DNA of 56,293 nt from the NCBI RefSeq assembly GCF_003989665.1, contig NZ_RZIJ01000036.1, positions 1 to 56,293 of the forward strand, given 5' to 3'. This stretch comes from Azospirillum doebereinerae. Its GTDB lineage: Bacteria > Pseudomonadota > Alphaproteobacteria > Azospirillales > Azospirillaceae. Under the pieces are notes generated by a model that saw nothing but the letters and a program-made list of their open reading frames with translations, did no database searches and was not told the origin of the DNA. The stretch's first letter is position 1. Every line of letters begins with the position of its first letter. Positions 28,501-33,759 of this stretch are shown here, piece by piece. The translations under genes were made by a program, and so were the position numbers.

Positions 28501-31337
28501 GGGAGGCTGGTGTTGCCGGCGGCGTCGATGGCCTTGGCCGTCAGCGTGTGCGCGCCGATGGAAAGGCCGCTGGTGGCGATCTCCCAGTTGCCTTGGCCGT
28601 TGGCCGTCACCGTGCCGAGCGCCAGGGCGCCGTCGTAGAGCGTCACGACGCTGCCGGCCGCCGCCGTGCCGGCGACGGTGGGCGAAAGATTGTTGGTGAG
28701 GCCGTCGGTCGCGCTGCGGCCGCTGTCGGTGGCGGCGGTCAGTTTCAGGCCGCCCGGCGCGTCCGCCGTGCTGTCGATGGTGACGATCAGGCTTCCCACG
28801 CCGTCGCGCGTGTTGCCGGCCGCATCGCGCGAGCGGGTGGAGAAGGACCAGCTGCCGTCCGCCAAGGCGCTGCCGGCGGTCACGGTCCAGGCGCCGGCAC
28901 CGTCGGCGGTGCCCGTTCCCACCACGCTGCCGGAGACCAGAAGGTCGATGACGCTGTTCGCCTCGGCCGTGCCGGTGAAGGTCGGCGTCTTGACGTTCGT
29001 CAGCCGGTCGGACGAGGAGTTGCCGCTGTCCGACGCCGCCGTCAGCGACGGGGCGGAGGGGGCGACCGGCGGCGTGGTGTCGATGGTGACGGTGAGGCTG
29101 TTCGAGGCGGTGCTGCTGTTTCCCGCCAGATCGACCGCGCGCGCGGTCAGCGTGTGCGCGCCTTCGCCCAGCGCGCCCAGCGTCATTTGCCAGACGCCGC
29201 TCCCGTCGGCGGTCGCGCCGCCGAGAAGGGTGGTGGAATCCTTGTACAGGCTTACGACGGCGTTGGCCTCCGCCGTGCCGACGATGACCGGGGTGTTGAC
29301 GTTGGTCAGGTTGTCGCCCTGCGTCCCGGTATCGCTCGCCGTCGCCAGCGCCACGCCCGTGGGCGCGGCCACCGTGGTGTCCACCGTGAGCAGGAGGCCG
29401 GTCGAGGCGGCGCTCGTGTTGCCGGCCGTGTCCACGGCGCGGGCGGTCAGGGTGTGGCCGCCCGGGGAGACCGCCGGCGTGGTGATCGACCAGGCGCCGA
29501 CGCCGCTGGCGGTCGTCGTTCCGACGCTCGCCCCGTCGAGATACAGGGTGACCGTGCTTCCGGCCTCCGCCGTGCCCGTCACGGTCGGCGTCGTGACGTT
29601 GGTGATGCCGTCGGAGGACGAGCGGCCGCTGTCCGATCCTGGCGTGTAGGAGATGGTCGGTGCGGTCGGCGCCGTCGCGTCGATGGTCAGCAGCAGCCCG
29701 CCCGACGCCGAGCTTTCCATGCCGGAGGAAACGGCCTTCGCCGTCATCGTCCAGGTGCCGTCGGTGAGCGCCGTGGTCGCCGTGATCGTCCACTGGCCGG
29801 ATCCATCGGCGGTCCCGCTGCCCAGCGCGGTGCCGTTGCCGTAAAGATTGACGACGCTGCCCGCCGCGGCCGTGCCGGTCAGGGTCGGCAGGGTCGCGTT
29901 CGTCTTGAAATCGCCCAGCGTTCCGCTGTCCGAACCGGAGCTGAGACTGGGGGCCGAGGGCGCGGACACCGCGACCGGGAAGACCAGCAACCGATCGGTG
30001 TTGCCGATTTCCATGGCCTGACCGCCCACGAAGACGGTGTCGATCCCGGACACATAGACGGTGCCCGAGGCTTCGGTGAACCACACCACGTCGTTGCCCA
30101 CGCCGCCGATCAGCGTCTCGACCGCCGACACCATCGTGGTCATGCCGACGATGGCGCTGCCGCCGGTTACGGACACGACGTCGATGCCGGCGCCGCCGAT
30201 CAACGTTTCCAGGGCTGAGATCTTGACCGTGTTGCCGCCGGCGCCCAGCAGCACCGTTTCAGAGCCTCCCCTTCCGACGATCGACTCGATCGCCGTGACG
30301 CTCATCGTGATGCCGGTGTTCCCCAGCACCATGAGCGCGTCTTCGCCGGCGGTGCCGATCACCGTCTCGAGCGCTTCCACCTGCATGGTGTTGCCGACGG
30401 TGTTCCAGGCGATGGGACCCACGCCGACGATCGGCGTTCCATCCCGGAACGTCATGGTGACGACGTCCTTGCCGCCGCCGCCGATCAGGGTGTTGAGGCT
30501 GGCGACCGTGACGGTGGTGCCGACATCCATCAGGATGGCGGTGTTGCGGGAACTGGTTCCGCCGACGATGGTCTCGATCGACGACACGGCGGTGGTGCCG
30601 CCGCCCGACCTCATGTCGATCGAGCCGATCTTGTAGCCCATCGTGAAGACATCGTTGGCGCTGCTGCCGATCAGCGTCTCGACGAAGCTCAGGGCAATGG
30701 TGCCGCCCATGCTGCCGAGCATGACGACGTCCCCGGCCTTGGAGCCGTTGCCGAGAAACATCTCGATGCTTCTCACCTGGACGGTGTTGCTGCCGCCCGC
30801 GACGGTCGCCACGATATCGTCGCCCGCGGTGCCGATCAGCGTTTCGACCGCCGTTACAACGGTGGTGGTTCCCAGCTGGCCGCCGGCGCCGAAGTTGATG
30901 ACGTCAACGCCGGCGCTGCCGACGAGCGATTTCAGATAGGCCACCGACATCGTGTTGCCGGCGTTGTTCGTCAGGCTGATCAGGGTGGTGCCGGTGCTGG
31001 CGCCGATGAAGGTTTCGATCGACTCCACCGCCATGGTCGTGCCGGTCGAGGTGCCGAGGACCCGGTCGTTGCCGGCACCGCCGATCAGCGTCTCCAGCCC
31101 CGCGACGGTGATGGTGTTGCCGCCCGCGCCCCCCAGCGTGACGACGTCCTTGTAGAGGCCGCCGGGCGTGTTTCTGCCGCCGGTGATGTGGTCGAGGTTG
31201 GTGACCGTTACGGTGTACCCCAGCGTCTCCAGCACCACGCCACGCGTGCCGAACCCCTTGATGCCGGACCAGGTCTCCGTTTTGGAGAAGAGATAGTCCG
31301 TACCAGCGGTCAGGGTCAGAGTTGCACCGGCAGCCAT
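16536..31337 (-). CDS. Giant RTX/Ig-like repeat adhesin, 4,933 residues
   Basis: A very large secreted, probably cell-surface, repeat protein. In order: an RTX-like solenoid at residues 70-440, with about 12-13 units of the form hxxhETLIGGxGxDxV; 39 bacterial Ig-like repeats of about 99 residues at 459-4327, with hallmarks TNVTTPTITGTAEAGS, VTLYDG, GAWSIT, HTLTA and DxAGNTSxAS; an SwmB-like domain at about 4328-4440; the linker PAPPSPPPPPAPSPT; canonical RTX nonapeptides near 4635-4692 (GDDGND, GGAGND); and four NPDV/HY/EGR repeats at about 4755-4922. There is no N-terminal signal peptide. The calcium-binding RTX tail fits type I secretion, but no exporter gene is nearby. The ATG at 31337 (MAAGATLTL) has GGGGA upstream; a GTG at 31349 is an alternative. 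The gene contains no stop or frameshift. Confidence 0.92.
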   Translation of the reverse strand: MAAGATLTLTAGTDYLFSKTETWSGIKGFGTRGVVLETLGYTVTVTNLDHITGGRNTPGGLYKDVVTLGGAGGNTITVAGLETLIGGAGNDRVLGTSTGTTMAVESIETFIGASTGTTLISLTNNAGNTMSVAYLKSLVGSAGVDVINFGAGGQLGTTTVVTAVETLIGTAGDDIVATVAGGSNTVQVRSIEMFLGNGSKAGDVVMLGSMGGTIALSFVETLIGSSANDVFTMGYKIGSIDMRSGGGTTAVSSIETIVGGTSSRNTAILMDVGTTVTVASLNTLIGGGGKDVVTMTFRDGTPIVGVGPIAWNTVGNTMQVEALETVIGTAGEDALMVLGNTGITMSVTAIESIVGRGGSETVLLGAGGNTVKISALETLIGGAGIDVVSVTGGSAIVGMTTMVSAVETLIGGVGNDVVWFTEASGTVYVSGIDTVFVGGQAMEIGNTDRLLVFPVAVSAPSAPSLSSGSDSGTLGDFKTNATLPTLTGTAAAGSVVNLYGNGTALGSGTADGSGQWTITATTALTDGTWTMTAKAVSSGMESSASGGLLLTIDATAPTAPTISYTPGSDSGRSSSDGITNVTTPTVTGTAEAGSTVTLYLDGASVGTTTASGVGAWSITTPAVSPGGHTLTARAVDTAGNTSAASTGLLLTVDTTVAAPTGVALATASDTGTQGDNLTNVNTPVIVGTAEANAVVSLYKDSTTLLGGATADGSGVWQMTLGALGEGAHTLTARAVDLAGNSSTASNSLTVTIDTTPPVAPSAPSLTAASDSGNSSSDRLTNVKTPTFTGTAEANSVIDLLVSGSVVGTGTADGAGAWTVTAGSALADGSWSFSTRSRDAAGNTRDGVGSLIVTIDSTADAPGGLKLTAATDSGRSATDGLTNNLSPTVAGTAAAGSVVTLYDGALALGTVTANGQGNWEIATSGLSIGAHTLTAKAIDAAGNTSLPSAAFTVTVDTSASAPTGLALAASSDSGVTGDSRTNLTTPSVTGTAEASSIVLLYEGSTLLGQATAGADGNWTVMSAALTGAAHTLTAKAVDLAGNTSVASGGLVVTVDLTAPDAPGALLLASDSGTPNDNRTRVGTPAITGTAEAGSTVRLYEGATLLGTGTADASTGAWTIVSSTLGEGAHTLTARAVDAAGNTGAASAALAVTIDQTSASPSGLALSSATNSGSLADALTNAVAPTIIGTAEAGATITLYGGGSTASATADGSGRWSATIAGLSEGAHTLTAAAVDVAGNTSQMSAGLVISIDRTGPGLSAPTADTAGPSGQFTPILSGTAEANSVVTLYDGSSVGATVLGVATVDNTGLWSITTTELGGGTYTMTARALDAAGNETSTSTSLSVTGRIGVPGGLQLVSDSGVAGDGITNVASPTLTGTALAGATVSLYSGLTLIGTGTADAGTGLWTIAATGTLATGSTHTLQAKIDAYGTVLTSSGLTVTIDTTAPDQPGALALQAGSDSGSVGNDRVTNLEAVTVTGTAEARSVVTLYGDNGGTALGTATVSDSGSWSLGTGSLAAGVHTLVARAVDVAGNTSAASSGLVVTIDRTADAPTGLALAGGSDTGLAGDAITSVLAPTVTGTAEAGGVVSLYNGSSLVGTATVAGDGSWSVNTSALGNGTHGLTARLVDIVGNTSNASSVFSVTIDASAPDAPGGLSIDPAGDSGVRDNVTNITTQTVTGTAEAGATVILYDGATALGTQVATGGVWTIGTGTLAEGGHTLTARAIDVAGNTGAASSGLVVTIDVSTPAPSAMALTTASDTGYSATDRITNATTLSLTGSAEANSSVTLYDNNAGSLTPLATVVADGGGVWSYTGTGFAEGVHTLTATAVDPSGNTSSGSGTLVVTVDLTVEAPGAPTLAPASDTGVLGDGKTRLLAPTFTGTVESGAVVSLYDGGNFVGMGTADGSGVYSIETPLSNGAHTMTARVVDAAGNATAAASAPLVITIDAVAPDAPSTPVLDAASDSGMPGDLITSAATPTLAGTAEALSTVYLYSGGVSVGTTTADGAGAWTITASSLSDGVNTLTVRSVDDAGNTSSASGTLLLTIDTTPPTPGGFALTPATDSGRVGNDAVTAVTAPVITGTAQAGSIVTLYYPDGTTVLGGATADSLGQWSVASPTLAEGLYTLSAQAVDPAGNTALVAAALVLNIDLTVLPSSAPSLTAGSDTGVANDRLTRNTTPTVSGSAEAHSVITLYAGTTLVGTGTADGSGTWSVTTGSLINGTHTLVAHVTDLAGNSTAAASAPLIVTIDTENLIMSDLAFAAGDDTGVSDHDGLTKLATPTIVGTAESFSVVTLYEGNTSVGSATAGANGAFSLTTNALSQGEHSLTALSVDRAGNTSTVSSNIVLSVDLSTPQPSLLMAVASDSGVSNSDRITNHQILPLSGTAEAGSTIVLYDGPTAFGTVQADSLGAWSLLSPSLAPGSHSLTAEATDRAGNRATSAALVVTIDLVAAVPSLNLSTASDTGVAGDRLTKNSTPDITGTTEAGGFVSLYEGGTLRGTATADGAGLWTITSSQLGNGAHTLTARGMDAAGNTSALSSAVVITIDTVVPNAPTGVTLASASDSGASNTDRVTNVTTPTLTGTAEANSTVTLYSGTTVVGTATAGGGGAWTITAASLADGVNTLTVKATDAAGNTGAASAPLNVTIDTVQAAPGTPVLGAAYDSGRSSTDGITNIVTPTITGTGEAGSVVTLYDGGVSFGSTTVNGVGVWSIATGTLLPGTRTLTARAVDSAGNSSVASAGLVITIDTAAAAPGTPSLAVDSGASNTDRLINTGSPTLVGTAEANGLVRLYDGSTLIGSGTANGSGTWTVTASGLGAGAHTLSARMVDAAGNTSDPSATLTITVDTTAPSAPGTPSLSAGSNSGSTADSVTSVFAPTVTGSAEANSIVTLYDGATTLGTVTADGSGAWSITTPSLADGAHTLSVVALDLAGNTSTASAPLTVTIDTTAAAPTGLALAAVSDTGLLGDNLTSVTTPTITGRAEAGSVVTLLKGSTTLGTGTADSTGVWSITSSVLAGGTGTAHSLIATMVDVAGNTSGASAALNFTIDTVPDEVSVELAQASDTGSSNSDRITAETMPTLTGTVGTVGAGPGRTVIITSAFNGGTAEAFGTVVADAGTGAWSFTPSGSLAAGVYNFGITSFDNAGNPGVGGVTVTIDLTGDAPGGLDLATASDSGRSASDDKTNVTTPIITGTAEAGSTVTLYDNGDSIGTVTANGLGAWSFTTPTRADGTHTFTARAVDVADNTSGLSAALVVTIATQAAAPSGLELTTDSGSSATDRLTNVASPTIRGTAEASNTVRLYDGSALVGMATAGVDGNWTVQAIGLADGQRTLTATTIDLFGNTSAASAVLLVTIDTAAPQPSSLVLTAGSNSGSTNDLVTNNATPVLTGTAEAGSVVTLYDGATLLNTTTSDGAGAWTMSSPSLSEGAHSLTVVSRDAAGNTGAASAPLVITIDLTSATPSGLGLGTGSDSGALASDRVTNVAAPMVLGVAEANSVVTLRDDVSGLDIGTATADGSGSWSIGVASALADGTHSLTATAIDIAGNTSAAGTLVVTIDTVSAAPSTPVLTPGSDLGRSNSDRLTSDSTPTVSGSAEANSVITLYDGGVFVGLGTAGGDGLWSVTAGALTEGEHTLTVKATDVAGNTSDVSGGLVVSIDLTTAVRSIMQASGSAQANSVVHLYEGVNLAGEGITFFGSATADANGLWTLTASDLGVADRTLTAVAPGANSGTAGPSGAPLVTIDLVTPVRSMLLTRASDTGAARDDLLTNDTTPTLVGMVEADSVVTLYDGALAVGTTTADAQGAWTITSATLASGLRQLSLTTVDKAGNTASSASGLAVTIDTTAPLAPAVPALSPDSNSGLLNNLVTNVRQPVLTGSAEANAHILLFANGTLVGETDADASGNWSGGTSTLSLGAQAMTVKAVDAAGNTSSASGSLTLTITPESSAPTGIGLAAASDSGVQADQLTNVRTPTIIGSAVANSVVTLYDFVTVVGTGTADGSGLWSITTGSLTGSSYTFTATALDPDTVESPRSAPFVFSIDTTAPLAPTGLDLANDDDNLTNNPTPPITGSAEAGSTVQLYDGGVLVGSATVGGGGLWTVSPSSALSDAAHSLTVRAVDAAGNTSAASAVLIVTVDTVAATPGALDLTTDSGASGTDNLTNIATPTIVGTADAGNRVVLYADGIAVGTAVAGGGGLWTVAASTLSDAAHTLTAKAFDDAGNTSAASAGLIVTIDTVAAAPTGLAVANQAGTRTSNTTPTITGTAEAGSTVVLYEGAVALGTVTANSTTGAWSLSSGLLSEGAHTLGATAVDLAGNSSSVSGAFIVTVDTVAPTPLMTSSVNGNLLTLTFAEAVSLAASPHQTTGMSVLVDGVPRAIIAASGTGGSTVTLTLASGVAVGQVVTFGYDPTLPGSALSDEAGNEMASLLGQAIVNATPAPPSPPPPPAPSPTTVVDGALLTVTTGTDSRGRPTESVVIAPVTENRTDTDAKSSLADVPLAGTTANPLLEASLPVGVGVTSSGATGLVLGELADAFSSLLRADPLAGSTVSSAGLTQVLPASAPVTLRSVTPTVASGVAPVTPITITGSAPAGQASAVLLDARNLPAGTVVNLQNVDYAFITGAVTVGGGAGSNVAIGDGANQTIILGVDDDTLRGGGGDDIIGSREGRDLLYGDDGNDFVFGGLGYDRLQGGAGNDTLHGDEGVDAVRIEANFADVILTRGAYGALVMTSPTLGVDIMEGVELLRFNDRVELVNAPDAPITKSGTGLFFESDYLAENPDVAQAVARGEFASGLQHYQAYGGAEQRLKGGVSLDEKFYLAQNQDVAAAVGRGEFASGLEHYLTHGAAEGRDPNALFDEDWYRRNNPDVVAALQAGVFESGYEHYEAFGWKEGRRPSTWMDVATYLTENPDVAQAGVNPLSHYLDYGVREGRTIKAVDGGLWLS
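16570..17070 (-). repeat. Four C-terminal NPDV/HY/EGR repeats of the adhesin
   Basis: Units of about 42 residues: YLAENPDVAQAVARGEFASG with HYQAYGGAE; YLAQNQDVAAAVGRGEFASG with HYLTHGAAEGRDP; YRRNNPDVVAALQAGVFESG with HYEAFGWKEGRRP; and a shorter last one, YLTENPDVAQAGVNPLSHYL with DYGVREGR. Such units recur at the C-terminal ends of large alphaproteobacterial and cyanobacterial exported proteins. They may form part of the secretion or surface-retention region. Confidence 0.85.
17260..17430 (-). repeat. Canonical RTX calcium-binding nonapeptide block
   Basis: Successive GGxGxDxhx-type units (GGGGDDIIG, GDDGNDFVF, GGLGYDRLQ, GGAGNDTLH) form a calcium beta-roll of about five turns close to the C-terminus. 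This is the usual position of RTX repeats in type I secretion substrates, where calcium outside the cell drives folding. Confidence 0.88.
18355..29963 (-). repeat. Tandem array of 39 Ig-like repeats (about 298 bp each)
   Basis: I counted 39 units by hand. Each encodes about 99 residues bounded by VTIDTxxxAP linkers, of the Big_13/Big_6-like bacterial Ig type found in BapA/SiiE-like adhesins. Units 9 and 33 are divergent and shortened, and unit 27 carries an insertion before its central strand. No two adjacent units look identical, so the array is old rather than freshly amplified. Short stretches such as GCCGTCGTACAGCGTGAC (plus strand) recur in many units. Confidence 0.9.
30010..31140 (-). 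repeat. N-terminal RTX-like solenoid repeats of the adhesin
   Basis: About 12-13 imperfect units of about 30 residues. Each has a hydrophobic strand plus ETLIG(G/T)xGxDxVxh, then a loop and GxTxxV (examples: LETLIGGAGNDRV, VETLIGTAGDDIV, LETVIGTAGEDAL, VETLIGGVGNDVV). Only one Gly-Asp turn occurs per unit, unlike the two per 18 residues of classical RTX rolls. This suggests a wider beta-solenoid. Confidence 0.75.
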
Positions 31338-31353
31338 AACAATCCCCACTTAG

Positions 31354-31374
31354 AGGCTTCCCAGCGGGAAGCTT
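31354..31374 (-). promoter_or_regulatory. Hairpin in the adhesin 5' leader
   Basis: On the minus strand GCTTCCC and GGGAAGC pair perfectly around a 3-base loop, with extra outer pairs. It ends about 7 bases before the GGGGA ribosome site of the giant gene. It could stabilise the mRNA 5' region or modulate translation start. No known riboswitch was recognised. Confidence 0.5.
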
Positions 31375-31640
31375 GACGATCACGGGCGAAAGACACGCAT
31401 CGCGAGCAGATTTCCGCCATCGACACAGCTTTAAATGCTTAAATTTTTACAAAAGGCGGACCTCAGCCACTTTAAGAGGATATGTTTAAAGAAGTCCAAG
31501 AGCGAAATCGGTCGATTTGTGACAAAGTTTCCTGTCAGTAAGTTGTTAATGATGGTTAATAAATAATTTACACAGAAATTCAAGAATCGGATTGCAATAA
31601 AAAAATTGTGTGATTGCGATTTTGTGATTGAGCCCGATCA
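31375..31640 (-). promoter_or_regulatory. AT-rich upstream regulatory region of the giant adhesin gene
   Basis: About 250 bp with long A/T runs (TTTAAATGCTTAAATTTTTA, TTAATGATGGTTAATAAATA, AATAAAAAAATTGTG) in an otherwise very GC-rich genome. It contains TTGTCA and TTTAAACATATCCT-like elements on the minus strand, but no -35/-10 pair convincing enough to place a start site. Such tracts are typical targets of xenogeneic silencers or MucR/Ros-type regulators in alphaproteobacteria. No gene is visible. Confidence 0.6.
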
Positions 31641-31884
31641 GCCATTTTCAACCTCTTCCGTGGGACGCTGGCATGAGGGCCTGAGAGCGGGGGCGTTTGG
31701 ACCAAATTGGACGCCGGGCCAATCGACAACACCCGGTTGGACGAAGACGCGGCAACGCAGGAGGACACGCTCCGGCTCAAGCCGTGCAACGCCACTGTGC
31801 TGCTCCATATCGCCGGCGCATTGAGCAAAGTCGGCTGGCCGAAGATCGCCGCAACGAGGTTCAGCGGTTCATGGAACGATACGC
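31641..31884. other. Non-coding stretch between the AT-rich region and the GT41 gene
   Basis: GC content returns to normal. A plus-strand frame ending at 31888 finishes with RRRIEQSRLAEDRRNEVQRF, which looks protein-like but has no recognisable start or domain. It may be the tail of a decayed gene. No terminator is obvious for the GT41 gene that ends at 31885. Confidence 0.3.
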
Positions 31885-33759
31885 TTAAGGACGGCCGCCC
31901 GACGCCCAACCGCGCCACATGGCTCGGTAAGCCTCCTCCACCGACCGCGCGAAGCCACGGTGATCGAGAAGCGCCGAGCCCTCCAGCCGCGCCCGCATGC
32001 CCCGGCGCAGCCCGGAGAGCCGCGCGAGGTCACCGGCCAACGCCGCCGCCGCCTCGACATAACCGGCCTCATCCCGCCCGATCAGCTCCTCCAGCCCGCA
32101 GCGGGTCAGCAGGCTGGCGCCCACCCGCGCCACGTGATGGCGGCCGGCGAGCGTGACGACCGGAACCCCCATCCACAGGGCCTCGCACGTCGTGGTCGTG
32201 CCGTTGTAGGGAAAGGGGTCGAGCGCCACGTCCAGCCGGTCGTAGGCCCGCAGATGATCGGCGACGGACGCCGCCGGCGTCAGAAGCTCGATCCGCCCGG
32301 GGTCCACGCCCCGGCGGGCGAAGTCTTGAAGGATGGCGCTCCGCACCGCGACGTCCTCGAAGCCCCGGCTCTTCAGCAACAGCCGGGCCGGCGGCACCCG
32401 CGCCAGCAGGGCGGACCAGACCCGCACCACCTCCGGCGTCACCTTGGCCAGGCTGTTGAAGGAACCGAAGGTGATGAAGCCGTTGGCGACCACCGGCGGT
32501 TCTCCGACCGGGCCGGCGCTGGCCGGCGGCTGGAAGGCGAGGAAGCCGCGCGGCAGCCGGACCAGCCGCTCGGCATGCCAGCCGTCGGTGCCGCCCGGCG
32601 GGTCCGCGATGGCGTCGGTCAGCCGCCCGTCCACCGCCGGCATGCCGGTCGTGTCGGGATAGCCGAGCCACGTGACCTGCACCGGCGCCGGCCGACGCGC
32701 GAACAGCAGGGGCCGCCCACCCGCCGTGTGGCCCGCGAGGTCGATCAGGAGATCGACGCGGTCCCGCTCCACCAGCGCCGCCGCCGCCGCGTCGTCGAGA
32801 TCGGCCAGCGAGCGCCAGCCGGCGGCCAGGGACTCCATCCGCACGGTCATGTCGTCCCGCCGAGACTCGGTGGCGTAGCACAGGATCTCCACCGCGCCGC
32901 GATCATGCTCGCGCAGCAGCGGTTCGATGAAATGGGCACAGGCATGATGGCAGAAATCCGGAGACACATAGCCGACCCGCAGCCGCCGGTCCGGATCGCG
33001 GTCGTTGGCGAAGCGCTTCGCGCCGTCGAAAAGCGGCCGTGCGTGACGCTCGTTCCAGTGCGCGTGCGCGCGGGCGATGACCTCTGGCGGAACCCAAGGC
33101 GAGTAATGGAGCGCCAGCAGCAGGTTGGAGCGCATCAGCGCCATGTCCGGGTGATGCTCCAGCCCCTTCTGGAGAATGCCGATCGCCTCCGTGATGCGCC
33201 CTTGGTCCTTCAGCGCCTCCCCCAGATTGATGAAGGGCTGGGGCAGATCCGGCCGTGCCCGGATCGCCGCCAGGTAGCTTTCCACCGCTTGCGTCAGCGC
33301 CCCTTCCTCGCGTTGGGAATCGCCGAGATTGCTCAGCGCCTCGCCCATGTCCGGCTTGAGGCGGAGCGCCCTCCGGTAGGCCGTCTTGGCACCCGCCGGG
33401 TTCCGCGCCGCTTTGAGAAGATTTCCGGCGTTGAACCAGGAACCGGGAGAGTCCGGGCTGAGTGCGAGCGCGACGCGCAGGGCGGCCATCGCCTCGGCGA
33501 CGCGCCCCTGGTCGCCAAGCGTGCAGGCGAGGTTGCTCCGCACGCCCGCGTCCTCCGGCCAGCACGCCACGGCCGTGCGGAGGCGAACGGCCGCCTCCTC
33601 CCAGCGCTGCGCCCGGCGCAGCAGGATGGCCAGGTTGTTGTTGGCCTGCGGATGGCTGGGCTCCCGTGCGAGGACGGCGCGGTAGCCGGCCTCAGCCGCC
33701 TCGGGGCGGCCGCCCTCATGCTCGGCCAGCGCGGCGGCAAAGATCCCCTCCGTTTCCAT
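31885..33759 (-). CDS. TPR protein with GT41 (O-GlcNAc-transferase-like) domain
   Basis: A 624-residue cytoplasmic protein with TPRs in about the first 215 residues (ANNNLAILLRRAQRWEEAA, ALSNLGDSQREEGALTQA). A GT41/OGT (SPINDLY-like) catalytic region follows: RLRVGYVSPDFCHHACAHFI, DLLIDLAGHTAGGRP, VQVTWLGYPDTTG, then FGSFNSLAKVTPEVV and LDPFPYNGTTTTCEALWMG. GT41 enzymes add sugar to Ser/Thr or, in the HMW1C branch, to Asn of proteins. The ATG at 33759 overlaps the previous stop as TGATG, so the longer upstream frame is spurious. It is last in a three-gene minus-strand operon and the closest glycosyltransferase gene upstream of the adhesin promoter. Confidence 0.92.
   Translation of the reverse strand: METEGIFAAALAEHEGGRPEAAEAGYRAVLAREPSHPQANNNLAILLRRAQRWEEAAVRLRTAVACWPEDAGVRSNLACTLGDQGRVAEAMAALRVALALSPDSPGSWFNAGNLLKAARNPAGAKTAYRRALRLKPDMGEALSNLGDSQREEGALTQAVESYLAAIRARPDLPQPFINLGEALKDQGRITEAIGILQKGLEHHPDMALMRSNLLLALHYSPWVPPEVIARAHAHWNERHARPLFDGAKRFANDRDPDRRLRVGYVSPDFCHHACAHFIEPLLREHDRGAVEILCYATESRRDDMTVRMESLAAGWRSLADLDDAAAAALVERDRVDLLIDLAGHTAGGRPLLFARRPAPVQVTWLGYPDTTGMPAVDGRLTDAIADPPGGTDGWHAERLVRLPRGFLAFQPPASAGPVGEPPVVANGFITFGSFNSLAKVTPEVVRVWSALLARVPPARLLLKSRGFEDVAVRSAILQDFARRGVDPGRIELLTPAASVADHLRAYDRLDVALDPFPYNGTTTTCEALWMGVPVVTLAGRHHVARVGASLLTRCGLEELIGRDEAGYVEAAAALAGDLARLSGLRRGMRARLEGSALLDHRGFARSVEEAYRAMWRGWASGGRP

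Noticed and set aside
18355..29963. CRISPR-like or satellite repeat array
   Set aside because: The roughly 298-bp periodicity is fully explained by an in-frame protein repeat; there are no short identical repeats with unique spacers.
16359..31376. Very long plus-strand reading frames (600-1,280 codons) opposite the adhesin gene
   Set aside because: They are shadows created by GC-rich codon bias and the repeat array. The translations are low-complexity R/G/A/V text without domains, and the minus-strand frame is continuous and clearly protein-like.
31697..31888. Small plus-strand gene ending RRNEVQRFMERYA
   Set aside because: The tail looks protein-like, but there is no recognisable domain, no convincing start, and it overlaps the end of the GT41 gene. 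It is mentioned only under the non-coding stretch.
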